Position numbers and translations under genes: made by a program. Under the pieces are notes generated by a model. It was not told where the DNA came from. It made no database searches and was given only the letters and a program-made list of their open reading frames with translations. This document shows positions 17,876 to 25,294 of a stretch of DNA of 39,878 nucleotides, in pieces. The first letter of the stretch is position 1. Every line of letters starts with the position of its first letter. The stretch comes from Nevskia sp. GTDB lineage: Bacteria > Pseudomonadota > Gammaproteobacteria > Nevskiales > Nevskiaceae. The stretch lies in contig JADHNH010000023.1 of NCBI GenBank assembly GCA_016779605.1, positions 1 through 39,878 on the forward strand. The letters run 5' to 3'.

Positions 17876-18766
17876 TTACACGGTGCGTTGCGCCTTCGAC
17901 GCGGCGGTGGCGGCCTGCGCGGCTTCGCGCGCCTTGCGCCAGTCCTCGTCGCTGAGCTTGGTCAGGCCGGCGAAGGTGGAAGGCGCGGCCAGGTGGTGGC
18001 CGCCGTCGATGGCGATGGTTTCGCCGGTCAGGTAGTCGCAGCCGTCGCTGAGCAGGAACGCCATCAGGTTGGACAGCTCCTCCATGCGGCCGTAGCGGCC
18101 CATCGGCACGTCGGTCGAGCTGGTGGCGCCGACGTTGCTCTCGGCGGTGGGGCTGAGCATCTTCCAGGCGTATTCGGTGGGGAACGGACCGGGGGCGACG
18201 GCATTCAGGCGGATGCCGTAGCGCGCCCACTCCACCGCCAGCGACATGGTCATGGCGTGCACCGCCGCCTTGGCCATCGACGACGGCACCACGAAGGCCG
18301 AGCCGGTCCACACCCAGGTGACCAGGGTGGACACCACCGAGCCCTTCAGGCCCTGCTCGATCCAACGCTTGCCGCAGGCATGGGTGGTGAAGAAAGCGCC
18401 GTTCATCACGGTGGAGGTGATCGCCTCGAAGCCGCGCGGGCTCAGGTCCTTGGCCGGCGCGATGAAGTTGGCCGCGGCGTTGTTGACCAGGCCGGTGAGC
18501 GGGCCGTGCTGGCTCCAGATCTCGCCGACCGCGGCATCCACCATGTCGGCCTTGCGGATGTCCACCGCCTGCACGTGCGCGCGCGGGCCGAACCTGCCGT
18601 TGATCTCCGCGGCCGCCGCCTGCAGCACTTCCAGGCGCCGGCCCCACAGGTGCACCTGCGCGCCCAGCGCGGCCAGGCCTTCCGCGGTGGCCTTGCCCAG
18701 GCCGGTGCCGCCGCCGGTGATGAGAATGCGCTTGCCGGCGAGCGCGTTGGGGTCGAAAAGGGCCAT
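17876..18766 (-). CDS. 2,4-dienoyl-CoA reductase-like SDR
   Basis: A 296-residue SDR with nucleotide motif [10 protein letters not shown] (about residues 18-27) and NNAAANF. The canonical Tyr-x3-Lys is replaced by Ser-x3-Lys ([20 protein letters not shown]). The same substitution and surrounding sequence occur in mitochondrial and peroxisomal 2,4-dienoyl-CoA reductases, where a Tyr elsewhere assists catalysis. This makes NADPH-dependent reduction of a 2,4-dienoyl-CoA more likely than ketone reduction. The C-terminus extends about 30 residues beyond the fold as a charged helix. It lies 59 bases after the OYE gene and 61 before badI, in the same operon. Specificity for ring-derived dienes is inference. 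Confidence 0.82.
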   Translation of the reverse strand: MALFDPNALAGKRILITGGGTGLGKATAEGLAALGAQVHLWGRRLEVLQAAAAEINGRFGPRAHVQAVDIRKADMVDAAVGEIWSQHGPLTGLVNNAAANFIAPAKDLSPRGFEAITSTVMNGAFFTTHACGKRWIEQGLKGSVVSTLVTWVWTGSAFVVPSSMAKAAVHAMTMSLAVEWARYGIRLNAVAPGPFPTEYAWKMLSPTAESNVGATSSTDVPMGRYGRMEELSNLMAFLLSDGCDYLTGETIAIDGGHHLAAPSTFAGLTKLSDEDWRKAREAAQAATAASKAQRTV

Positions 18767-18825
18767 GCGGATTCTCCGTTTGATTCAGGCGGAGGCTCCA
18801 CCAGCCCCCGCGATGTTGGGATGGG

Positions 18826-19953
18826 TCAGGCGCAGGTTTTTGCCAGCGGCCACTTGCCGGCCGCGGCCAGGCGGTACTGCGGCGGCAGCTCCGGACCGGC
18901 GCCGAGCCGCGCGGCGGCGTGGATCGGCCAGCGCGGGTCGTCCAGCAGGCAGCGCGCCAGGCCGACGAAGTCGGCCTGGCCGCCGCGCACGATCGAATCG
19001 GCGTGCGCCGGCTCCGCGATCAGTCCGGCGGCGATCACCGGGCAGCCGAGCGCCTTGCGCACGCCTTCGGCCAAGTGCACCTGGTAGCCCGGCGACAGCG
19101 GCGGCGTCACGCCCGCGCGCGTGCCGCCGCTGGAGACCGACAGGTAGTCCACGCCTGCATCCAGCAACAGGCGGCCGAAGGCGACCGCGTCGTCCAGGCT
19201 CCAGCCGCCGTCGATCCAGTCGGTGCCGTTGATGCGCGCGCCCAGCGTCTTGCCCGCCGGCCAGGCTTCGCGCGCCGCGCGCACCACCGCCAGCGGAAAG
19301 CGCATGCGGTTTTCGCGCGACCCGCCGAAGCCGTCGCCGCGCTGGTTGCACACCGGCGACAGGAACTGGTGCAGCAGGTAGCCGTGCGCGCAGTGGATTT
19401 CCAGGAAGTCCAGGCCGATGCGTGCAACGCCGCGCGCGGCTGCGGCGAACGCGCGCTCGACGCGCGCCATGCCGGCCTCGTCCAGCGCCGCCGGCGTGTG
19501 CCAGCCCGCACCGAACGGCAGCTCGGACGAGGAAAACGTCTGCCAGGCGCCCTCCTCGGCGGTCAGCGCGCGGCCGCTCTCCCAGGGCCGCATGGCCGAG
19601 CCCTTGCGGCCGGCGTGGGCGAGCTGGATGCCGACCGGCACCTGCGAGAACGTGCGCAGCTGCTCGACCAGCCGTCCGAGCGCCTGTTCCTGGGCGTCGT
19701 TCCACAGGCCGACGCAGCCGTGCGTGATGCGTCCGGCCGACTCCACCGCGGTGGCCTCGATGGTCAGCAGCCCGGCGCCGGAAATGGCCAGGGCGCCCAG
19801 GTGCTGCGCGTGCCAGGGCTGCACCACGCCATCCTTGGCGGAGTACTGGCACATCGGCGCCACCACCACGCGGTTGGCGGGCTGCAACCCGGCGATGCGG
19901 CCGGGCTCGAACAGGCCGGGCGCGGCCGGCGTCTTGGATTGGGAGCTAGTCAT
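18826..19953 (-). CDS. Old Yellow Enzyme-family NADH:flavin oxidoreductase (YqjM/XenA type)
   Basis: A 375-residue FMN-dependent TIM barrel. Class II (thermophilic-like/YqjM) hallmarks are the N-terminal VVAPMCQYSA with the flavin-tuning Cys, QLAHAGRKGS, the active-site His pair in EIHCAHGYLLHQFLSPVCNQR, and the phosphate-binding C-terminal FVGLARCLLDDP. It would reduce activated C=C bonds of alpha,beta-unsaturated carbonyl compounds using NAD(P)H. It lacks the Fe-S and FAD domains of 2,4-dienoyl-CoA reductase FadH and of naphthoyl-CoA reductases. It is the first gene of the minus-strand catabolic operon; an operator-like palindrome lies only 14 bases upstream of its ATG. TATACT-like -10 candidates there suggest a very short or absent leader. 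Confidence 0.9.
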   Translation of the reverse strand: MTSSQSKTPAAPGLFEPGRIAGLQPANRVVVAPMCQYSAKDGVVQPWHAQHLGALAISGAGLLTIEATAVESAGRITHGCVGLWNDAQEQALGRLVEQLRTFSQVPVGIQLAHAGRKGSAMRPWESGRALTAEEGAWQTFSSSELPFGAGWHTPAALDEAGMARVERAFAAAARGVARIGLDFLEIHCAHGYLLHQFLSPVCNQRGDGFGGSRENRMRFPLAVVRAAREAWPAGKTLGARINGTDWIDGGWSLDDAVAFGRLLLDAGVDYLSVSSGGTRAGVTPPLSPGYQVHLAEGVRKALGCPVIAAGLIAEPAHADSIVRGGQADFVGLARCLLDDPRWPIHAAARLGAGPELPPQYRLAAAGKWPLAKTCA

Positions 19954-19966
19954 GGGATTCCAGTAT

Positions 19967-19984
19967 AGTATACATCCATACTAT
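19967..19984. promoter_or_regulatory. Candidate operator, copy 2, in the OYE/NMO divergent promoter
   Basis: AGTATACATCCATACTAT lies within a perfect dyad, ATAGTAT-N6-ATACTAT (19965-19984). It overlaps TATACT sequences usable as -10 boxes on the minus strand. It lies 14 bases before the OYE start and about 54 before the NMO start, so one bound dimer could control both operons. It matches copy 1 at 1528-1545 at 15 of 18 positions. Confidence 0.6.
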
Positions 19985-20037
19985 TTCTTATTGTCGCCGC
20001 CAGCACCTGCGCAGGCGGCGGATCGAGAGTGTCGCAT

Positions 20038-21045
20038 ATGCAGCCCGAATCGCACGCGGACCCGTCGCCCATCGCCGAGCGCCTGCGGCGCGGCCTGGCG
20101 CTGCCGGTGATCGCGGCGCCGATGTTCCTGGTGTCCGGCGCCGAGCTGGTGGTCGAATCGTGCAAGGCCGGCGTCATCGGCACCTTCCCCACGCAGAACG
20201 CGCGCACGCTGGACGAGCTGCGCCACTGGCTGGAGCGCATCCGCCATTCGCTGGCCGCGGCGCGCGCCGCCGGCAGCCGGCCCGGCGGCTGGGGTGTGAG
20301 CATGATCGTGCACCCGACCTACGAGCGCTTCGCCGCCGAGCTCGAGTTGATGACCGAATACCGCCCGGAGATCGTGATCACCGCGCTGGGTTCGCCGCGC
20401 CGCGTGCTCGACGCGGTGCACGGCTACGGCGGCGCGGTGTTTGCCGACGTGATGTCGCTGCAGCACGCGCGCAAGGCGGTCGACGCCGGCGCCGACGGCC
20501 TGGTGCTGGTATGCAGCGGCGCCGGCGGCCACACGGGCGTCTATAGCCCGTTCGCCTTCGTGCCCGAGGTGCGCCGCTTCTTCGACGGCCCGCTGGTCGT
20601 CGGCGGCGCCATCGGCAACGGCCGCGGCGTGCGCGCCGCCGAGGTGCTCGGCGCCGATTTCGCCTATGTCGGCACGCGCTTCATCGCCTGCGCCGAGTCG
20701 CTGGCCGGCGCGGAGTACCGCGCCATGCTGCTGCGCGCCGGCCTCGACGGCGTGGTCGCCACCCGCGCGGTCACCGGCGTGCTGTGCAACTGGCTGCGCG
20801 AGAGCCTGGCCGCCGCCGGCTTCGACGAGGCCCGCATCGCCTCGCAGAGCAAGATCGATTTTTCCGACGTGCACGGCGGCCACAAGCCCTGGAAGAACAT
20901 CTACGGCGCCGGCCAGGGCGCCGGGCTGGTCGAGCGCGTCGAAACGGTGGCGCAGACGGTCGCGCAGCTGGCGGCCGAGTACCGCGAAGCGCTCGCGCCG
21001 GTACGAACTGGCATACCATCTTCGCCGCGGGCCGCCGCGGCCTGA
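20038..21045 (+). CDS. Nitronate monooxygenase-family FMN oxidoreductase
   Basis: A 335-residue TIM-barrel flavoprotein of the 2-nitropropane dioxygenase/nitronate monooxygenase family. Features are IAAPMFLVSG at the N-terminus, CSGAGGHTG (the SGxGGH FMN-phosphate/active-site segment), the FMN-binding GGAIGNGRGV, and YVGTRFIA. Family members oxidise nitronates, but several, such as the IpdC group in steroid degradation, act on CoA-ester intermediates instead. Placement directly ahead of an acyl-CoA dehydrogenase and opposite the OYE/BadI operon suggests a role in the same pathway. ATG 20038 with GAGAG 8 bases upstream is used; GTG 20029 in the same frame is an alternative. It is followed after 35 bases by the acyl-CoA dehydrogenase. 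Confidence 0.85.
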   Translation: MQPESHADPSPIAERLRRGLALPVIAAPMFLVSGAELVVESCKAGVIGTFPTQNARTLDELRHWLERIRHSLAAARAAGSRPGGWGVSMIVHPTYERFAAELELMTEYRPEIVITALGSPRRVLDAVHGYGGAVFADVMSLQHARKAVDAGADGLVLVCSGAGGHTGVYSPFAFVPEVRRFFDGPLVVGGAIGNGRGVRAAEVLGADFAYVGTRFIACAESLAGAEYRAMLLRAGLDGVVATRAVTGVLCNWLRESLAAAGFDEARIASQSKIDFSDVHGGHKPWKNIYGAGQGAGLVERVETVAQTVAQLAAEYREALAPVRTGIPSSPRAAAA

Positions 21046-21080
21046 AGCGACCGAATCACCCGACCAGGAGTTCCGCTGCC

Positions 21081-22226
21081 GTGCTGCCACACCGCGAAGT
21101 CTACGAAGCCGAGCATGCCCTGCTGCGCGACGCCGTGCGCAACTTTGCCGCCACCGAGGTTGCACCCCACTTCGCGCGCTGGGAAGCGGCGGGCATCGTC
21201 GACCGCAGCTACTGGACCAAGGGCGGCGCAGCCGGGCTGCTGTGCCCGCAGGTGCCGGAGGCCTACGGCGGCGCCGGCGGCAGCTTCAAGCACAACGCGG
21301 TGATCGTGGAGGAGCTGGCTTACGCCGGCTATGCCGGGCCGGTGACCGGCTATTCCTGCCACAGCGACGTCTGCGCCGGCTACCTGCTGCATTTCGGCAG
21401 CGAGGAGCAGAAGCGCCGCTGGCTGCCGCGCATGGCGCGCGGCGAAACCGTGTGCGCCATCGCCATGACCGAGCCCGGCACCGGCAGCGACCTGCAGGGC
21501 ATCCGCACGCGCGCGGTGGCGCGCGGCGACGACTACGTGGTCAGCGGCCAGAAGACCTTCATCACCAATGGCCAGCACGCCGACCTGGTGATCGTGGTGG
21601 CGCGCACCAACGACAGCGCCGGCGCCAAGGGCCTGAGCCTGGTGCTGGTGGAAACCGACCGGCCCGGCTTCCGCCGCGGCCGCAACCTGGAAAAGCTCGG
21701 CCACCTGTCGGCCGACACTTCCGAGCTGTTCTTTGACGACGTGGCGGTGCCCGCCGCCAACCTGCTGGGCGCCGAGGGCGGCGGCTTCACCGCGCTGATG
21801 CACGAGCTGCCGCAGGAGCGCCTGGCCCTGGCGGTGTCGTCGATGGCCGCGGCGCAGCGCGCCTTCGACGTCACCTGCGAATACGTGCGCAACCGCAAGG
21901 CCTTCGGCAAGCCGATCGGCGAGTTCCAGAACACCCGCTTCAAGCTCGCCGACCTGAAGGCCGACCTCTGCGTGGGCTGGGCCTACCTGGACCAGTGCCT
22001 GCAGCGCCACGAGCGCCAGGGCCTGAGCGCCCACGACGCCTCGGTGGCCAAGCTGTGGTGCTCGGAAATGCAGGGCAAGCTGGTGGACCAGTGCGTGCAG
22101 TTCTTCGGCGGCTACGGCTTCATGCGCGAATACGAGATCTGCCGGCTCTACGCCGACGCGCGCGTGCAGCGCATCTACGGCGGCACCTCGGAGATCATGC
22201 GCGAACTGGTGGCACGCAACCTTTGA
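21081..22226 (+). CDS. Acyl-CoA dehydrogenase, LCAD-like (paralogue 1)
   Basis: A 381-residue FAD enzyme introducing a trans-2 double bond into acyl-CoA. Motifs are AIAMTEPGTGSDLQG (FAD/substrate loop), GQKTFITNG, RKAFGKPIGEFQ and the C-terminal IYGGTSEIM. The C-terminal motif has Gly where MCAD has its catalytic Glu. The likely base is E246 in ELPQERL, the position used by long-chain and isovaleryl enzymes. The start is GTG 21081 with AGGAG at 21066-21070; the N-terminus VLPHREVYE then matches the ATG-started paralogue at 33204-34349, also 381 residues. The second gene of the plus-strand operon after the NMO-family protein, it is followed by a terminator within the inverted repeat. Confidence 0.92.
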   Translation: MLPHREVYEAEHALLRDAVRNFAATEVAPHFARWEAAGIVDRSYWTKGGAAGLLCPQVPEAYGGAGGSFKHNAVIVEELAYAGYAGPVTGYSCHSDVCAGYLLHFGSEEQKRRWLPRMARGETVCAIAMTEPGTGSDLQGIRTRAVARGDDYVVSGQKTFITNGQHADLVIVVARTNDSAGAKGLSLVLVETDRPGFRRGRNLEKLGHLSADTSELFFDDVAVPAANLLGAEGGGFTALMHELPQERLALAVSSMAAAQRAFDVTCEYVRNRKAFGKPIGEFQNTRFKLADLKADLCVGWAYLDQCLQRHERQGLSAHDASVAKLWCSEMQGKLVDQCVQFFGGYGFMREYEICRLYADARVQRIYGGTSEIMRELVARNL

Positions 22227-22296
22227 TTTGAGCGGGGAATCGGTGCGCAAATGAACGCGAATAAACGCAAATAAAAGCCGAAAATAAAAAAACAAA

Positions 22297-22320
22297 AGGG
22301 GCGCCCTTGCGGGCGCCCCT
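22297..22320 (-). terminator. Intrinsic terminator of the kor operon
   Basis: A perfect 10-bp stem (AGGGGCGCCC at 22297-22306 and GGGCGCCCCT at 22311-22320) encloses a TTGC loop. On the minus strand it is followed by a long T-rich tract (complement of the A-run at 22281-22297), the classic form of a rho-independent terminator for korB. Confidence 0.85.
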
Positions 22321-22333
22321 GTAGCAACACATC

Positions 22334-22356
22334 GAGCGGTTATCGCTCTTTCTTTT
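22334..22356 (+). terminator. Probable terminator of the NMO/acyl-CoA dehydrogenase operon
   Basis: A 5-bp stem GAGCG/CGCTC (22334-22338 and 22344-22348) with a 5-base loop is followed on the plus strand by TTTCTTTT. The stem is short, but the preceding 10-bp hairpin may contribute. It is correctly placed after the acyl-CoA dehydrogenase stop. Confidence 0.5.
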
Positions 22357-22406
22357 ATTCGCGTTTATTCGCGTTCATTTGCGGACCAAACGCCGCTCTT
22401 TCAGCC

Positions 22407-23462
22407 CTAGCGCAGCGAGGCGTTGAGCTTGTCCAGCGCCGCGGCGCCCGGCACCAGGTCTGCGGTGCCCAGCTCGTTGAGCGGCCGCGCCACCGTGTTC
22501 AGGTGGTCGTGCAGGTCGTCCGCCTTCGGGTCGACGTAGAGCAGGCCGGTGACGATCTCGCCGGAAGCGCTGCGTTCCTGCAGGTAGTTGATCGCCGCCA
22601 GGCGGTCGCTCGGATCGTAGTGCTCCACCAGCTTGCGCAGGCGCAGCACCGAGCCGTCGTGCTGGGTCACCACTTCGACCGTGCCGGGCGCGTAGTCGGC
22701 GACGATCGGCTCGCGGCCGATCATCACGTCCATGTAGTTCACCGCCTCGTTGTGCTCGCGCACGAAGTCGAAGCCCTTGGTCGAGCCGGCGTGGTTGTTG
22801 AACGCGATGCACGGCGAGATGCAGTCGATGAACGCAGCGCCGTGGTGGTTGATGGCGGCCTTGATCAGCGGCACCAACTGGCGCTTGTCGCCGGAGAAGC
22901 TGCGCCCCACGAAGCTGGCGCCGAGCTGCAGGGCCATGCTGACCAGGTCGATCGGCGAGTCGGTGTTGACCGCGCCCTTCTTGCTCTTCGAGCCGAGGTC
23001 CGAGGTCGCCGAGAACTGGCCCTTGGTGAGGCCGTAGACGCCGTTGTTCTCGACGATGTAGACCATGTTCACGCCGCGGCGGATGCTGTGCGCGAACTGG
23101 CCCAGGCCGATCGAAGCGCTGTCGCCGTCGCCGGACACGCCCAGGTAGATCAGCTCGCGGTTGGCCACGTTGGCGCCGGTCAGCACCGAGGGCATGCGGC
23201 CGTGCACGCTGTTGAAGCCGTGCGCCTGGCCCAGGAAGTAGGTCGGCGTCTTCGACGAGCAGCCGATGCCCGACAGCTTGGCGATGCGGTGCGGCGGCAG
23301 GCTCAGCTCGAAGCAGGCCTGGATGATCGCCGAGCTGATCGAGTCGTGGCCGCAGCCGGCGCACAGCGTCGAAATCGCGCCTTCGTAGTCGCGGTGGGTG
23401 AAGCCGAGCCCGTTGGTCGGCAGCTGCGGATGGTGCAGCTTGGGCTTTTGCAGGTAGGTCAT
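22407..23462 (-). CDS. korB: 2-oxoacid:ferredoxin oxidoreductase beta subunit
   Basis: A 351-residue thiamine-diphosphate-binding subunit. LCAGCGH and GIGCSSKTPTY provide Cys residues for the [4Fe-4S] cluster. The ThDP/Mg motif spans GVSGDGDSASIGLGQ to VENNGVYGLTKGQ, and DCISPC is a further conserved segment. With KorA it would decarboxylate 2-oxoglutarate (or another 2-oxoacid) to the acyl-CoA and reduce ferredoxin. ATG 23462 overlaps the korA stop (ATGA), so the two are translationally coupled. The length matches the family. It is followed by a strong terminator. Specificity for 2-oxoglutarate rather than pyruvate or branched-chain 2-oxoacids is inferred from overall resemblance to Kor proteins of Thauera/Azoarcus. 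Confidence 0.92.
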   Translation of the reverse strand: MTYLQKPKLHHPQLPTNGLGFTHRDYEGAISTLCAGCGHDSISSAIIQACFELSLPPHRIAKLSGIGCSSKTPTYFLGQAHGFNSVHGRMPSVLTGANVANRELIYLGVSGDGDSASIGLGQFAHSIRRGVNMVYIVENNGVYGLTKGQFSATSDLGSKSKKGAVNTDSPIDLVSMALQLGASFVGRSFSGDKRQLVPLIKAAINHHGAAFIDCISPCIAFNNHAGSTKGFDFVREHNEAVNYMDVMIGREPIVADYAPGTVEVVTQHDGSVLRLRKLVEHYDPSDRLAAINYLQERSASGEIVTGLLYVDPKADDLHDHLNTVARPLNELGTADLVPGAAALDKLNASLR

Positions 23463-25294
23463 CCGACGACTTTCCTCAAGGGAGCGGCGGTGGAAGCGTT
23501 GACGAGCCCGGCGATGGCGCCGGTGATGTAGCGCGCGGTGACCGGCGTGCCGTCGAAGTGCAGCACCCGCACCAGCTTGGCGGGGTCCACCTCGCACTCG
23601 TTGATCAGCAGCTGGCGCATCTGCGCGTCGCGGTTCTGCTCGACCACGAAGATGCGGTCGTGCCGCGCGATGAAATCCTCCACCTCGTCGCTGAACGGGA
23701 AGCCGCGCAGGCGCATCGCATCCACGTGGACGCCCTGCGCCTCGAGCGTTCCCAGCGCCTCGTTCATCGCCGGCGTGGTCGAGCCGTAGTACAGCACGCC
23801 CAGGTTGGTCGGCTTGGCCGCGTCGCGGCGCACCGGCGCCGGCACCAGGCGCTTGGCGGTTTCCCACTTCAGCAGCAGGCGGTTGACGTTGTCGACGTAG
23901 GTGGCGCCGTCCTCGCTGTATTTCGCGAAGCGGTCCTTGGTGGTGCCGCGGGTGAAATAGGCGCCGCGGGTGGCGTGCGTGCCCGGGTAGGTGCGGTACG
24001 GGATGCCGTCGCCGTCCACGTCCAGGTAGCGGCCGAACTGCTTGCCGGACTCCAGGTCCGCGGCGCTCATCACCTTGCCGCGGTCGAGCTGGCGCGAATC
24101 GTCCCAGGCGAACGGCCGGCACAGCCAGTCGTTCATGCCGATGTCGAGGTCCAGCATGACGAAGATCGGCGTCTGCAGGCGGTCGGCGAGGTCGAACGCC
24201 TGCGCGCCCATCTCGAAGCATTCGGCCGGGTCTTCCGGGAAGACCATCACGTGCTTGGTGTCGCCGTGCGAGGCGTAGGCGCAGGACACCAGGTCCGCCT
24301 GCTGCGTGCGCGTCGGCATGCCGGTGGAAGGCCCGCCGCGCTGCACGTTGAACAGCACCGCCGGCACCTCGGCGAAATACGCCAGGCCGATGAATTCCTG
24401 CATCAGCGAGATGCCCGGCCCCGAAGTGGCGGTGAACGCGCGCGCGCCGTTCCAGGCCGCGCCGATCACCATGCCGATGGAGGCCAGCTCGTCCTCGGCC
24501 TGGATGATGGCGTAGCGCGCCTTGCCGTCGGCCTCGTGGCGGAAGCGCTTGCAATAGCGCATGAACGCCTCGGCCAGCGAAGTCGAGGGCGTGATCGGGT
24601 ACCAGGCGGCGACGGTGGCGCCGCCATACACCGCGCCCAGGCCGGCGGCGCTGTTGCCGTCGATGAAGATGCGGTCGCCGACGGCGTCGGTGTGCTCCAC
24701 CTTCAGGCCGATCTGCGGCAGGTGGTCGCGCGCGTAGTCGCGGCCCATGTGCAGGGCCTGGATGTTCGGCGCGATCAGCTTGTCCTTGCCCTTGAACTGC
24801 TCGCCCAGCAGCTGCTCGATGACGCCCAGGTCGATGCCGAGCAGCCAGGCCAGCGCGCCGACATAGATGATGTTCTTGAACAGCTGGCGCTGGCGCGCAT
24901 CCTTGTAGGCCTGGTTGCAGATCTGCGTCAGCGGCAGGCCGACGATGTTGATGTCGTCGCGGAATTTCGACAGCGGCAGCGGCTTGGTCGAGTCGTAGAA
25001 CAGGTAGCCGCCCGGGTCGATCGAGGCGATGTCGGCGTCCCAGGTCTGCGGGTTCATCGCCACCATCAGGTCCACGCCGCCGCGGCGGCCGAGGTGGTTG
25101 GCGCCGGACACCCGCACCTCGAACCAGGTCGGCAGCCCCTGGATGTTGGACGGGAAGATGTTGCGCGAGGCGATCGGCACGCCCATGCGCAGGATCGACT
25201 TGGCGAACAGCTGGTTGGCGCTGGCCGAACCGGAGCCGTTGACGTTGGCGAACTTGACTACGAAGTCGTTGACGCTGGTTATTGGCTTCGGCAT
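23459..25294 (-). CDS. korA: 2-oxoacid:ferredoxin oxidoreductase fused gamma-alpha subunit
   Basis: A 611-residue protein. The N-terminal 190 residues are the gamma domain (ANVNGSGSASANQLFAKS, CoA/2-oxoacid binding). From about residue 205 the alpha (pyrimidine-binding) domain begins with GNSAAGLGAVYGGATVAAWYPITPSTSLAE, and includes ATSGPGISLMQEF and RGGPSTGMPTRTQQADL. The two-subunit arrangement with a gamma-alpha fusion is that of KorA in Mycobacterium and Thauera. The gene overlaps korC by 16 bases and korB by 4 bases. Such oxygen-tolerant or aerobically expressed Kor enzymes give reduced ferredoxin while bypassing 2-oxoglutarate dehydrogenase, which is useful during growth on acetyl-CoA-producing substrates. 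Confidence 0.92.
   Translation of the reverse strand: MPKPITSVNDFVVKFANVNGSGSASANQLFAKSILRMGVPIASRNIFPSNIQGLPTWFEVRVSGANHLGRRGGVDLMVAMNPQTWDADIASIDPGGYLFYDSTKPLPLSKFRDDINIVGLPLTQICNQAYKDARQRQLFKNIIYVGALAWLLGIDLGVIEQLLGEQFKGKDKLIAPNIQALHMGRDYARDHLPQIGLKVEHTDAVGDRIFIDGNSAAGLGAVYGGATVAAWYPITPSTSLAEAFMRYCKRFRHEADGKARYAIIQAEDELASIGMVIGAAWNGARAFTATSGPGISLMQEFIGLAYFAEVPAVLFNVQRGGPSTGMPTRTQQADLVSCAYASHGDTKHVMVFPEDPAECFEMGAQAFDLADRLQTPIFVMLDLDIGMNDWLCRPFAWDDSRQLDRGKVMSAADLESGKQFGRYLDVDGDGIPYRTYPGTHATRGAYFTRGTTKDRFAKYSEDGATYVDNVNRLLLKWETAKRLVPAPVRRDAAKPTNLGVLYYGSTTPAMNEALGTLEAQGVHVDAMRLRGFPFSDEVEDFIARHDRIFVVEQNRDAQMRQLLINECEVDPAKLVRVLHFDGTPVTARYITGAIAGLVNASTAAPLRKVVG

Larger units (their letters stand above)
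22246..22383. repeat. Large inverted repeat with 32-base arms between convergent operons
   Basis: The left arm 22246-22277 and right arm 22352-22383 are reverse complements at 31 of 32 positions; the outer 23 bases match perfectly. The arms are A/T-richer than the surroundings and themselves contain repeated GCGTTTATTC/GCGTTCATTT-like units. Between them are two smaller hairpins with T-runs. The element fills the whole gap between the acyl-CoA dehydrogenase and korB, and could fold into a long cruciform or RNA hairpin in either transcript. It looks like a mobile or dispersed intergenic repeat, but copy number elsewhere in the genome cannot be seen here. Confidence 0.8.

Noticed and set aside
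18826-19953. OYE as a naphthoyl-CoA or FadH-type reductase
   Set aside because: At 375 residues it has only the FMN barrel and lacks the Fe-S and FAD/NAD domains of those enzymes.
20038-22226. Interpretation of the NMO and acyl-CoA dehydrogenase as steroid C/D-ring genes (ipdC/fadE)
   Set aside because: The NMO sequence is not close to IpdC as I recall it, the crotonase is BadI-like rather than EchA20-like, and no IpdA/IpdB pair is present.
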